Made by a program: the position numbers and the translations under genes. A stretch of DNA of 64,000 nt from Denitratisoma sp. DHT3 (GTDB taxonomy: Bacteria; Pseudomonadota; Gammaproteobacteria; Burkholderiales; Rhodocyclaceae): contig NZ_CP020914.1 of the NCBI RefSeq assembly GCF_007833355.1, forward strand, positions 1,536,047-1,600,046, written 5' to 3'. Positions within the stretch are counted from its first letter, which is position 1. Each line of letters begins with the position of its first letter. Positions 1 to 10,119 of this stretch are shown here, piece after piece. The notes beneath the pieces were generated by a model. It worked only from the letters and a program-made list of their open reading frames with translations, made no database searches and was not told the DNA's origin.

Positions 1-31
1 ATTAGAGTTTTCTAATTAACAAGGAGGCGCG

Positions 32-379
32 ATGTCCAAGTCATTCAAGCAAATCACCCAGGATCTGAACCAGGCCATCGCCACTTTCCGCCGCGAAGCC
101 CCGGAAACCATGGCCGGCTTTTCCGGAATGGCAAAGGCGGCGATGGCGCCCGGCGCGCTGGACGCGACGCAGAAGGAACTGATCGCGCTGGGCATCGGCG
201 TCGCCGCCCGCTGCGATGGCTGCATCGGTTTTCACGTCAAGACCCTGGTCAAGCTCGGCGTCAGCCGCAAGCAGTTCATGGAAACCCTCGAAGTGGCCGT
301 CTACATGGGCGGCGGCCCGTCCCTGATGTACGCCGCCGAAGCGGTGCGCGCCTACGAGGAATTCAGCATTGTGAAATAA
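32..379 (+). CDS. Carboxymuconolactone decarboxylase / AhpD-like protein
   Basis: A 115-residue single-domain protein of the AhpD/CMD alpha-helical fold. The diagnostic CxxC redox pair is CDGC near residues 61-64, followed three residues later by the conserved His (GFHVK). Most of the protein is the CMD core from about residue 25 to 105. Relatives act as thiol peroxidase partners or as decarboxylases; a lone CxxC-type protein of this size is more likely a redox protein, but the substrate cannot be told. The start is well supported by a strong AAGGAGG ribosome-binding site 6-7 nt upstream. It is followed by a non-coding repeat and stands alone, pointing toward the clpB 3' end. Family assignment is firm, function open. 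Confidence 0.9.
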   Translation: MSKSFKQITQDLNQAIATFRREAPETMAGFSGMAKAAMAPGALDATQKELIALGIGVAARCDGCIGFHVKTLVKLGVSRKQFMETLEVAVYMGGGPSLMYAAEAVRAYEEFSIVK

Positions 380-380
380 G

Positions 381-525
381 GCCTGCCCCCCTTCGCCCCC
401 CTCGCGGGGGTTCTCATTTGTTCGCTGCGCTCGAAGGTCACGGGGAGCGTTCGTGGCAGCAGCGTACAGTTTGCGCCTCCGGCGCGTGCCGTTTTTCCTT
501 GCGACGGCGCGGCGGAAAAACTGCT
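381..525 (+). repeat. Dispersed intergenic repeat, copy A
   Basis: GC-rich non-coding block with a fixed order of motifs: a C-run/G-run hairpin (CCCCCTCGCGGGGG), a TCGCTGCGCTCGA motif, GTCACGGGGAGCG, and a final hairpin formed by TTTTTCC and GGAAAAA around a GC core. The same order is found at 61250-61410 in the same orientation and inverted at 15439-15580. It fills the gap between two convergent genes. Confidence 0.75.
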
Positions 526-555
526 GAGTTTGCTCTATGTCCAACCGAGGTTCTT

Positions 556-582
556 CGCCCCCTCGCGTGGAGCGAGAGGGCG
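556..582 (-). terminator. Hairpin downstream of clpB
   Basis: An 11-bp stem with one mismatch (CGCCCTCTCGC pairing with GCGAGGGGGCG) starts about 10 nt after the clpB stop. There is no U-run, so it is a candidate terminator or mRNA 3' stabiliser only. Confidence 0.4.
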
Positions 583-591
583 AGCCACCGT

Positions 592-3189
<2,598 letters not shown>

Positions 3190-3242
3190 GATGTTGGCGT
3201 CCCTTGGTTCGATAGGGCTATAGTTGATGCCGATCCGGTCAT

Positions 3243-3249
3243 TTTCAAG
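3243..3249 (-). promoter_or_regulatory. Possible sigma-32 type -35 element of clpB
   Basis: CTTGAAA on the minus strand exactly matches the heat-shock sigma factor -35 consensus and lies upstream of clpB. No clear CCCCAT -10 is present at the usual 13-15 nt spacing, so this is half-supported by sequence and otherwise by the gene it precedes. Confidence 0.4.
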
Positions 3250-3336
3250 AACCGGCAGCGGTCGATTTCCCTGCAGTCCGAACGAGGCCCCGGCCTCGCC
3301 CCTGTCGTCGCGGTTCCATCACACAAGGAGAAGCCC

Positions 3337-3840
3337 ATGAGCACTTCCGTCCCTCCCTTGGCGGAGATGCAGCAAAAGAACCTGGAGGCGGCAATGGCAC
3401 TGACCCGCCTCTCGATGGCCAGTTCCCAGCGCATGATCGAATTGCAGGCCGATCTGGCGCGGCAGTTGTTCGAAGACGGAGTCGCCCAGACCAGGGCGCA
3501 ACTGGGCGTGAAGGACCCCCAGCAACTGCTCGGCATGCGCAGTCAATATGCCCAGGCCACCGCCCAGCACATGATCGAGGCCGGCCTCAAGCTCACCGAG
3601 CTGGGCAACGAGGCCCGCGCCGAATTCGCGCGCCTGCTCGGCGAGCAGTTGGCCAGCGGCGGCCAGGAAATGGCCCAGTCGCTGCAAAGCGCCATGCAGG
3701 GTCTGCCGGGCGGCGCCGGGCCGATGGCCGAGGTGATGAAAACCGCGATGACCAACGCCCAGAGCGCCCTGGCGCAGATGACGCAGGTCAGTCAGACGCT
3801 GATGGGCACGCTGACCGGCGCCGCCAACCGCAAGAAGTAG
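3337..3840 (+). CDS. Phasin family protein (PHA granule-associated)
   Basis: A 167-residue, Ala/Gln/Met-rich, almost wholly helical protein with no signal peptide. It matches the small amphipathic proteins that coat polyhydroxyalkanoate granules. The typical phasin features are runs of amphipathic helix (residues 10-130) with repeated AQ/AM patterns and a short basic tail ending NRKK. It sits divergently from clpB and has a good AAGGAG ribosome-binding site. A class I PhaC is encoded at 52357-54093, so the organism makes the polymer that this protein would cover. Phasins are low in sequence complexity, so the family call rests on composition, length and helix pattern more than on motifs. Confidence 0.8.
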   Translation: MSTSVPPLAEMQQKNLEAAMALTRLSMASSQRMIELQADLARQLFEDGVAQTRAQLGVKDPQQLLGMRSQYAQATAQHMIEAGLKLTELGNEARAEFARLLGEQLASGGQEMAQSLQSAMQGLPGGAGPMAEVMKTAMTNAQSALAQMTQVSQTLMGTLTGAANRKK

Positions 3841-3856
3841 GCGCGATCTCCGATCT

Positions 3857-3893
3857 CCTTGGACGCCGCAGGCGGCGCCTGCGGCGTCCAAGG
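3857..3893. terminator. Perfect 17-bp hairpin between convergent genes
   Basis: An uninterrupted 17-bp inverted repeat (CCTTGGACGCCGCAGGC) with a 3-nt loop lies between the phasin gene and moaE, whose ends converge here. There is no U-run; its place and stem strength suggest a bidirectional transcription stop. Confidence 0.65.
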
Positions 3894-3901
3894 ACTCGGG
3901 C

Positions 3902-4384
3902 TCAGGCCCCCGCGTCGTCCACCCAGCGCCGGCGGGCGTCCTCGTCCGATTCCCGGGCGTCCACCCAGCGGCCGCCGGCGTCGGTTTCCTCCTTCTTCCA
4001 GAGCGGCGCCCGGGTCTTCAGATAGTCCATGATGAATTCGCAGGCGGCGAAGGCTTCGCCGCGATGGGCGGAGGAGACCGCCACCAGCACGATGCGCTCC
4101 CCCGGCAGCAGCCGGCCGACGCGGTGGATCACCCGCACCGCCCGCAGTTCCCAGCGGCACCGGGCCTCGGCGACGATCTCATCGAGGGCGCGCTCGGTCA
4201 TGCCCGGATAGTGCTCCAGGGTCATCGCCGCGACGCCGCCGCCATCGCTGCCGTCGCCGCCGTCGTTGCGATCCCGCATCAGGCCGACGAAACTCGCCAC
4301 CGCGCCGGCGCCGGCATCCCCGGCGGAGAGGGCGGCGATCTCGGCGCCGACGTCGAAGTCCTCGGTTTGAACGGAGATGCTCAT
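3902..4384 (-). CDS. moaE: Molybdopterin synthase catalytic subunit MoaE
   Basis: Large subunit of molybdopterin synthase. With thiocarboxylated MoaD it converts cyclic pyranopterin monophosphate to molybdopterin. The 160-residue protein shows the MoaE core: FVGLMRDRN, the LEHYPGM segment, HRVGRLLPGE, the SSAHRGEAF motif, and KTRAPLWKKE carrying the active-site lysines. A Gly/Asp-rich insertion (DGGDGSDGGG, about residues 41-50) lengthens one loop, and the C-terminus has a short Asp/Arg-rich tail. It is the last gene of the mobB-moaD-moaE run, 15 nt after moaD. Molybdenum cofactor is needed by enzymes such as nitrate reductase, which fits a denitrifier, although no such reductase is in this window. 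Confidence 0.95.
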   Translation of the reverse strand: MSISVQTEDFDVGAEIAALSAGDAGAGAVASFVGLMRDRNDGGDGSDGGGVAAMTLEHYPGMTERALDEIVAEARCRWELRAVRVIHRVGRLLPGERIVLVAVSSAHRGEAFAACEFIMDYLKTRAPLWKKEETDAGGRWVDARESDEDARRRWVDDAGA

Positions 4385-4399
4385 CTCGGTCTCCTCATT

Positions 4400-4651
4400 T
4401 CAGCCGCCGGTCACCGGCGGGAAGAAGGCCACCTCGTCGCCGTCGGCGACCGCGCTGTCCAGCCCGACCATCGCCTGATTCACCGCCACCCGCAGATTGC
4501 GGTGCTCGCCCAGCGCGGCCCAGGCCCCGCCCCGCGCCACCAGGTGGTCCCGCAGCGCCGCCACCGTGGCCACGCCGGCCGGCAGCTCCAGCTTTTCCCG
4601 GGAGGTGCCCAGGGTTTCCCGGATGCCGGCGAAAAACAGAATCTGGATCAT
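4400..4651 (-). CDS. moaD: Molybdopterin synthase sulfur carrier MoaD
   Basis: An 83-residue ubiquitin-fold protein ending in the essential Gly-Gly (FFPPVTGG). That terminus is adenylated and thiocarboxylated before it gives sulfur to the pterin held by MoaE. The N-terminal strand IQILFFAGIRE and the central NQAMVGLDSAVADGDEVAFFPP are standard for MoaD. Its ATG overlaps the mobB stop as ATGA, so translation is probably coupled. The start choice is fixed by this overlap and by the length expected for the family. Confidence 0.95.
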   Translation of the reverse strand: MIQILFFAGIRETLGTSREKLELPAGVATVAALRDHLVARGGAWAALGEHRNLRVAVNQAMVGLDSAVADGDEVAFFPPVTGG

Positions 4652-5142
4652 TTCAACCCCACGTGTTCGAGTATGAAACCGGCCACCTGTTCCGGATCGT
4701 TCAGGTCCAACCGGGGCAGCGGACAGTCGATCGCCGCGTCGCTGGCCACCGCGACGATGTCGCAGTCCTCGGTCCACACCGGGGGCTTGCCCAGGATCGG
4801 CCGATGGACTTCGATCTTGGGGTGGGCCGCCCGCTTGAAGCCTTCCAGCAGCACCAGATCGCACGGCGACATGCGCCGCAGGATGTCGTCCAGCCGGGGC
4901 GGCTCCTCGTTGCGCGCTTCGTGCATCAGCACCCAGCGCTTGTCGGTGATCAGGGCGATCTCGCCCGCGCCCGCCTCGCGGTGGCGCCAGGAATCCTTGC
5001 CCGGCCGGTCGATGTCGAAACCGTGATGGGCATGCTTGACCAGGGAGACCTTCAGCCCCCGGTTCGTCATCAGGGCGATCACCGCCTCCAGCAAGGTGGT
5101 CTTGCCGGAACCCGAGTAACCGCAAATGCCGAAAACCTTCAA
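4648..5142 (-). CDS. mobB: Molybdopterin-guanine dinucleotide biosynthesis adaptor MobB
   Basis: P-loop GTPase-like protein that supports attachment of GMP to molybdopterin. Walker A is GYSGSGKTTLLEA near residues 7-19; HAHHGFDIDRPGKDSWRHREAGA follows and is the MobB signature, then the LVLLEGFK strand. The best start is TTG at 5142: it follows a GGAGG site at a normal distance and gives MKVFGICGYSGSGKT. It also overlaps the TGA of the upstream ATP-grasp gene as TTGA. An in-frame ATG further upstream would lie deep inside that upstream gene. The predicted protein is 164 residues, normal for MobB. Confidence 0.93.
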   Translation of the reverse strand: MKVFGICGYSGSGKTTLLEAVIALMTNRGLKVSLVKHAHHGFDIDRPGKDSWRHREAGAGEIALITDKRWVLMHEARNEEPPRLDDILRRMSPCDLVLLEGFKRAAHPKIEVHRPILGKPPVWTEDCDIVAVASDAAIDCPLPRLDLNDPEQVAGFILEHVGLK

Positions 5143-6311
5143 CTCACTACCTCCACTTGCGCAAAGCCTCCGCCCGGTGTGCGGAAATTGGTGGTCTGCC
5201 CCTGCCACAGGCGCGCCACCGTCGATAACACTTCGCCCCGGTACGCATAGCAGCGCAGATCGTACTTGAGCGGCTGCGCCGCGCCATCCACCAGCAGCAG
5301 CCGTTCCCCCGGCACTGCAAGTTCCTGCGCCACGTAGTCCCCGGCCAGGATTTCATCGAACACCCGCCGGGTCAGCTTGTCGCCGCGGTAGGCGGCGCGG
5401 GAGCCGAAGCCGGCCGCCGGCTTAAAGAACAGACCGCGCCGCCGGGCCCAGAGTTCGTCCGCGGCGACATCGCGCACCCGCTCGGTGCGCGGCACCACCT
5501 GGGCCAGCAGTTCCCGGTCCGCCGCATCGACGCCGATGGCGGCCAGCCAGGCGGGATCGGAGAACCAGGTCAGATTGCGTTTGTCAGCGTACAGCGCATG
5601 GGCTCGCGGATGGGGCGTCAGCACCGCCGCATCGCTCAGCCAGGCCTGGCGCAGCGCGGCGCTGGCGGGGGTTTCCAGGGCGAAATCGGTGAGGCGATTG
5701 TAGATCATGTCGATCCCGCGCCCCGCATGCCGCAGCCGGCCATCGACCATGGACAGTTCGGCCGGATCGCAGACGAAGGCATCGATGCCCGCGCCGCGCA
5801 GCAGTTCCCGGCAGAGGTCGAACTCCGGCGCCAGGTACTGGCCCGACGGGTTCTCATCGACGATGGCGGCCGTCGCGGGCCGCCCGGCGCGGCCCGCCAG
5901 CGTCCATTCGGCCAGGAACATCTCGACGCCGCGCCGCTCCAGGGCCGGGTCGCCCTGGGCGCGGGCATTGAGGAACAGCCCGCCGGCGTTGGTGTTGATC
6001 TCGATCAGGCGGGGGCCTTCCGGCGTGATGTGGAAGTCGTAGCCGAACAGCACGCCGGGATTGCCCGGATCGTGCCGCGCCGTCTCCGGCCCCTGCGCCA
6101 GCGCCCTCTCCCGCCAGCCGGACAGGGCCACGATGCGCTCCATCGCGGCCACCAATCGCGCCATCGCCGCCATGTGGTCGGCGGCGAGATACACCCGTGC
6201 ATCGGCGAAAAGGCAGGGGCGCCCCGCCATCAGGGGAGCCGCCCGGCTCCGGTCGAGACAGCCGGACTGTGCCGCGGCATTCAGATTCAGGACGCGTTCG
6301 ATGGTGTTCAT
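5139..6311 (-). CDS. ATP-grasp-like protein, first gene of the molybdopterin operon
   Basis: A 390-residue cytosolic protein with ATP-grasp-like features: EINTNAGG near residue 105, FFKPAAGFGSRAAYRGDK near residue 295 (a nucleotide-binding Lys with a Gly-rich loop), and KYDLRCYAYRG near residue 350. These resemble enzymes that join a carboxylate to an amine or thiol using ATP. The substrate is unknown to me. It shares a strand with mobB-moaD-moaE, and its TGA stop overlaps the mobB start, so it is translated as part of that operon. It is not one of the known cofactor genes. A moaA, moeA or mobA gene is not nearby. Confidence in the fold is moderate; no function should be assumed. Confidence 0.7.
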   Translation of the reverse strand: MNTIERVLNLNAAAQSGCLDRSRAAPLMAGRPCLFADARVYLAADHMAAMARLVAAMERIVALSGWRERALAQGPETARHDPGNPGVLFGYDFHITPEGPRLIEINTNAGGLFLNARAQGDPALERRGVEMFLAEWTLAGRAGRPATAAIVDENPSGQYLAPEFDLCRELLRGAGIDAFVCDPAELSMVDGRLRHAGRGIDMIYNRLTDFALETPASAALRQAWLSDAAVLTPHPRAHALYADKRNLTWFSDPAWLAAIGVDAADRELLAQVVPRTERVRDVAADELWARRRGLFFKPAAGFGSRAAYRGDKLTRRVFDEILAGDYVAQELAVPGERLLLVDGAAQPLKYDLRCYAYRGEVLSTVARLWQGQTTNFRTPGGGFAQVEVVS

Positions 6312-6421
6312 GCCCCGAGTTTACCCTGCCGGGCCGGCGACGCCGGACCTGAGCGCCGTTTGTGCCGCAGGAGGGGGCGAGAAGGAACGAGCCATGGCAT
6401 TTTTCTCCTCCACCCCTTAAG

Positions 6422-6440
6422 ATAGTAACTGATTACTTAT
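6422..6440. promoter_or_regulatory. Palindrome upstream of the tetR gene (candidate operator)
   Basis: AGTAA-CTGA-TTACT (6424-6437) with partly matching A/T flanks is centred 26 nt before the tetR-family start. It lies in an AT-rich stretch that would also hold the promoter. TetR regulators usually bind such a palindrome at their own promoter; the match to this protein is inferred from position. Confidence 0.55.
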
Positions 6441-6455
6441 ATTCAGGAAGATGTC

Positions 6456-7064
6456 ATGGACACCTCAGCGAGGTATCTGCCGGCCGAAGAACGGCGCGCC
6501 AGCACGGTCGAGGCGGTCGTCGAACTGGCCGGCGCGCAGAATCCCAGCGAAATCACGACGGCGGCCATCGCCAAGCACATGAATCTGACGCAGGGCGCGC
6601 TGTTTCGCCACTTTCCGAGCAAGGACGCCATCTGGCAGGCGGTCATGGAATGGGTGGCGGAACGCCTGCTGGCGCGCATCGAGCAGGCGGCGAGCGGCGC
6701 CGGTTCGCCGCTGGCGGCCATGCAGGCGATGTTCATGAGCCACGTCGGGTTCATCGCCGAACATCCCGGCGTGCCGCGCATGCTGTTCGGCGAACTGCAA
6801 CGGGCCGAAGCCACCGGCGCCAAGGACATGGCGCGGACGCTGATCCGCCGCTACGGGGAAAGGCTCCATCGGCTCATCGAGGAAGGCAAGGCGTGCGGCG
6901 AACTGTCCACGACGCTCGATACCGAGGCGGCGGCGACCCTGTTCATCGGCACCGTCCAGGGCCTGGTCATGCAATCGCTGCTGGCCGGCGACGTGGCGCT
7001 CATGCGCCGCGAGGCGCCAAGGGTTTTCGCCATCTACCGGCGCGGCATCGCGAGCGCGCCATGA
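6456..7064 (+). CDS. TetR/AcrR-family transcriptional regulator
   Basis: A 202-residue repressor with the N-terminal TetR helix-turn-helix (about residues 10-55; TTAAIAKHMNLTQGALFRHFPSKDAIW) and a helical ligand-binding C-terminal half. It starts the operon tetR - periplasmic adaptor - permease - ATPase: its stop codon overlaps the adaptor start (ATGA). It probably represses its own promoter, where a palindrome lies at 6424-6437, until a compound that the exporter handles is bound. A second ATG at 6451 is in another frame; the AGGAAG site and the homology of the first residues favour 6456. Confidence 0.93.
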   Translation: MDTSARYLPAEERRASTVEAVVELAGAQNPSEITTAAIAKHMNLTQGALFRHFPSKDAIWQAVMEWVAERLLARIEQAASGAGSPLAAMQAMFMSHVGFIAEHPGVPRMLFGELQRAEATGAKDMARTLIRRYGERLHRLIEEGKACGELSTTLDTEAAATLFIGTVQGLVMQSLLAGDVALMRREAPRVFAIYRRGIASAP

Positions 7065-8212
7065 AACGGCCGCCCCTGCAAAAACGCACCCTCGGGCTGC
7101 TCGCGGCGATTGCGCCGCTTCTGGCGCTGTTCATCTATGTCGCACTGCGCTCGGGGCCGCTGGCGCCCGTGGCCGCCACCGTGGCACGAGTCGAGACCCG
7201 CGCCATCGCCCCCGCCCTGTTCGGCATCGGCACTGTCGAGGCGCGCTACGTCTTCCGCATCGGCCCGACCTTCGCCGGGCGCGTCAAGCGCCTGGACGTG
7301 CATGTGGGCGATCGCGTCACGGCCGGGCAGGTGCTCGGCGAGATCGATCCGGTGGATCTCGATGAGCGCATCCGCGCCCTGGACGCCGCGCAGAGCCGCA
7401 GCCGCGCGCTGCTGCGCGAGGCGGAGGCGCGGCAGGTCCAGGCGACGACGCAGGCCGGCCGCTATGAGCGCCTGTTCGCCGCGCGCGCGGTCAGCGACGA
7501 GGCGATCACCGTCAAGCGGCAGGAACTCCAGGTCGCCGACGCGGCGCTGGCCGCCGCGCGGGAGGAGGCCACCCGCGCCGGCGCCGACCGCGCGGCGCTG
7601 ATCGCGCAGCGGGGTAACCTGCGCCTCGTCGCCCCGGTGGATGGCCTGGTGACGGTGCGCGATGCCGACCCCGGGACGACGGTGGTGGCCGGACAGGCGG
7701 TGGTGGAGGTCATCGACCCGGCCAGTCTGTGGATCAACGCGCGCTTCGACCAGGCCGGCGCCGCCGGCCTGGCGGTGGGGCTGCCGGCACGCATCGAATT
7801 GCGCTCCCGGCCCGACCGGCCGCTGAGCGGACGCGTGCTGCGGGTGGAGCCACGGGCCGACGCGGTCACCGAGGAAATCCTGGCCAAGGTGACGCTCGAC
7901 CCCTTGCCTGCGCCCTTGCCGCCGGTGGGCGAGCTGGCCGAAGTCACCGTCGCCCTGCCGTCCTTGCCGGCTGCGCCGGTGGTTTCCAATGCCGCCTTGC
8001 AGCGCGTGGACGGCCGCCTGGGCGTCTGGCGGCTCCAGGATGGCGATCCGCGCTTCACGCCGGTCGAGCTTGGCAGCGCGGACCTCGACGGCCGGGTGCA
8101 GGTGCGCGCCGGCCTCAAGGACGGCGACCGGGTGGTGCTGCATAGCGAAAAACCCCTTTCCAGCCGCAGCCGCATCCGCGTGGTTGAACACATTCCGGGA
8201 ACCCGCCGATGA
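7061..8212 (+). CDS. Periplasmic adaptor subunit (HlyD/MacA-like) of an ABC exporter
   Basis: A 383-residue membrane-fusion protein. An N-terminal transmembrane anchor (about residues 9-28; LGLLAAIAPLLALFIYVAL) is followed by a lipoyl half-motif (GRVKRLDVHVGDRVTAGQVLGEIDP), an Ala/Arg-rich coiled-coil hairpin (about 105-185), the second lipoyl half (LVAPVDGLVTVRDADPGTTVVAGQ) and beta-barrel domains. In such pumps it links the inner-membrane transporter to an outer-membrane channel; no channel gene is nearby. It overlaps the regulator upstream and the permease downstream by ATGA junctions, so the four genes are one transcription unit. The substrate cannot be inferred. Confidence 0.9.
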   Translation: MKRPPLQKRTLGLLAAIAPLLALFIYVALRSGPLAPVAATVARVETRAIAPALFGIGTVEARYVFRIGPTFAGRVKRLDVHVGDRVTAGQVLGEIDPVDLDERIRALDAAQSRSRALLREAEARQVQATTQAGRYERLFAARAVSDEAITVKRQELQVADAALAAAREEATRAGADRAALIAQRGNLRLVAPVDGLVTVRDADPGTTVVAGQAVVEVIDPASLWINARFDQAGAAGLAVGLPARIELRSRPDRPLSGRVLRVEPRADAVTEEILAKVTLDPLPAPLPPVGELAEVTVALPSLPAAPVVSNAALQRVDGRLGVWRLQDGDPRFTPVELGSADLDGRVQVRAGLKDGDRVVLHSEKPLSSRSRIRVVEHIPGTRR

Positions 8213-9411
8213 TCAACCTGGCCGGCCGCGACATCCTGCATGCCTGGGGCAAGTTCGTCTTCACCGGCATCGGCCTGGGCTTGCTGATCGGCGTCACGCT
8301 GACCATGGCCGGCGTGTATCGGGGCATGGTCGACGACGGCCGCGCGCTGCTCGACAACAGCGGCGCCGACCTGTGGGTGGTGCAGCAGAACACCCTCGGC
8401 CCCTATGCCGAATCCTCCAGCCTCCACGACGACGTCTACCGCGTCCTGCTCGCCCTGCCGGCGGTTGCCCAGGCCGCCAACGTGACCTATCTGACCATGC
8501 AGGTGAAAACGGGGGAACGCGACGTACGCGCCATGGTGGTCGGCATCGCCGCCGGTCCGCCCGGCACGCCCGGCTGGCCGCCGCACCTGGTGGCCGGCCG
8601 GCAGATCACCCGCGGCCACTACGAAGCGGTGGCCGACCTCGCCACGGGCTTGCGCCTGGACGAGGTCGTCCAGATCCGCCGCAACCGCTACCGGGTCGTG
8701 GGGCTGACCCGCCGCATGGTGTCCGCCAGCGGCGACCCGATGGTGTTCATCCCGTTGAAGGACGCGCAGGAGGCGCAGTTCCTCAAGGACAACGACGCCA
8801 TCGTGCAGAATCGCCGCCGCACCGGACTGAACCCGGCCTTCAACCGCCCCGGCGTGCCCGGCCTGCTGGATGCGGCGATCGCCGCGCAGAGCGGCAATCC
8901 CTACGTCAATGCCGTGCTGGTGCGGATCAAGCCCGCCCATGACGCCGCCGCGACGGCGGCGACCATCAGCCGCTGGAAACGTTACACCGCCTACACCCGG
9001 ACGCAGATGGAGGGCATCCTGGTCGGCAAGCTGATCGCCACCTCGGCGCGCCAGATCGGCATGTTCCTGGCGATCCTGGCCGTGGTCAGCGCGGCCATCG
9101 TCGCCTTCATCATCTATACCCTGACGCTGGGCAAGATCCGCGAGATCGCCGTGCTCAAGCTGATCGGCACGAGGAACCGGACCATCGCCGGGATGATCCT
9201 GCAACAGGCGCTGGGCCTGGGCGCGATCGGTTTCGTCGTCGGCAAGATCGCCGCCACCTTCTGGGCGCCGATCTTTCCCAAGTACGTGTTGCTTGAACCG
9301 CAGGACGCCGTCACGGGTTTCGTCGCGGTGCTGGCGATCTGTGCGATCGCCAGCGTCATCGCCATCCGCGCCGCGCTCAAGGTCGATCCGGCCGAGGCCA
9401 TCGGAGGCTGA
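8209..9411 (+). CDS. ABC transporter permease, MacB/FtsX type
   Basis: A 400-residue inner-membrane protein with one N-terminal transmembrane helix (about 18-40), a large periplasmic domain (about 45-275) and three C-terminal helices (about 285-395), the FtsX/MacB_PCD plan. The third helix pair has the typical KIREIAVLKLIGTRNRTI cytoplasmic coupling segment followed by the 'G-x-x-x-G' rich helix. It works with the ATPase encoded 1 nt downstream and the adaptor upstream, as a mechanotransmission-type export machine rather than a classical channel. Complete, with no unusual residues seen. Confidence 0.9.
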   Translation: MINLAGRDILHAWGKFVFTGIGLGLLIGVTLTMAGVYRGMVDDGRALLDNSGADLWVVQQNTLGPYAESSSLHDDVYRVLLALPAVAQAANVTYLTMQVKTGERDVRAMVVGIAAGPPGTPGWPPHLVAGRQITRGHYEAVADLATGLRLDEVVQIRRNRYRVVGLTRRMVSASGDPMVFIPLKDAQEAQFLKDNDAIVQNRRRTGLNPAFNRPGVPGLLDAAIAAQSGNPYVNAVLVRIKPAHDAAATAATISRWKRYTAYTRTQMEGILVGKLIATSARQIGMFLAILAVVSAAIVAFIIYTLTLGKIREIAVLKLIGTRNRTIAGMILQQALGLGAIGFVVGKIAATFWAPIFPKYVLLEPQDAVTGFVAVLAICAIASVIAIRAALKVDPAEAIGG

Positions 9412-9412
9412 G

Positions 9413-10117
9413 ATGGGGGGCATCCATATCGAGGGGCTGCGCAAACGCTACGGCGCCGGCGACACCGCGGTCGACGCGCTCAAGGGTGTGGACATGCGGG
9501 TCGCACCGGGCGAGGTGGTCGGACTGATCGGCCCCTCGGGCTCCGGCAAGAGCACCCTGCTCAAATGCCTGGGCGCGGTGATCGATCCCAGCGCCGGACG
9601 CATGACTCTGGGCGGCAAGGTGATCTACGACGACGGCTGGCGCATTGACGACCTGCGCGAACTGCGCCGCGACCACATCGGCTTCGTCTTCCAGGCGCCC
9701 TACCTGATTCCCTTTCTCGACGTCACCGACAACGTCGCCCTGCCCTCGATGCTGGCCGGCGTGCCCGACGGCGATGCCCGCCAGCGGGCGCGGGAGCTGC
9801 TTCGCACGCTCGACGTGGGACATCGGGCCAGGGCCATGCCGTCCCAACTCTCGGGAGGGGAGCAACAGCGGGTGGCGATCGCCCGCGGCCTGGTCAACCG
9901 TCCGCCGGTGATCCTGGCCGACGAGCCGACCGCCCCGCTCGACAGCACCCGCGCGCTCGCCGTGATCCGCACCTTGAACGATATGGCGCGCCGCTTCGAG
10001 ACCGCCATCATCGTCGTCACCCACGACGAGAAGATCATCCCCACCTTCCGCCGCATCTACCACATCCGCGACGGCGTGACCCACGAGGAGACTGGCGAGG
10101 GAAAAGCCCTCGACTGA
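9413..10117 (+). CDS. ABC transporter ATP-binding protein, MacB/LolD type
   Basis: A 234-residue nucleotide-binding domain. Walker A is GPSGSGKST (about 42-50), the Q-loop is [11 protein letters not shown], the signature is LSGGEQQRV and Walker B is [13 protein letters not shown]; the switch His is in VVTHDEK. The DEPTAPLD form has Pro where DEPTAALD is usual; this is next to, not in, the catalytic Glu and is probably harmless. The start at 9413 follows the permease stop at once and gives [14 protein letters not shown]. It powers the permease at 8209-9411. Confidence 0.93.
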   Translation: MGGIHIEGLRKRYGAGDTAVDALKGVDMRVAPGEVVGLIGPSGSGKSTLLKCLGAVIDPSAGRMTLGGKVIYDDGWRIDDLRELRRDHIGFVFQAPYLIPFLDVTDNVALPSMLAGVPDGDARQRARELLRTLDVGHRARAMPSQLSGGEQQRVAIARGLVNRPPVILADEPTAPLDSTRALAVIRTLNDMARRFETAIIVVTHDEKIIPTFRRIYHIRDGVTHEETGEGKALD

Positions 10118-10119
10118 GG

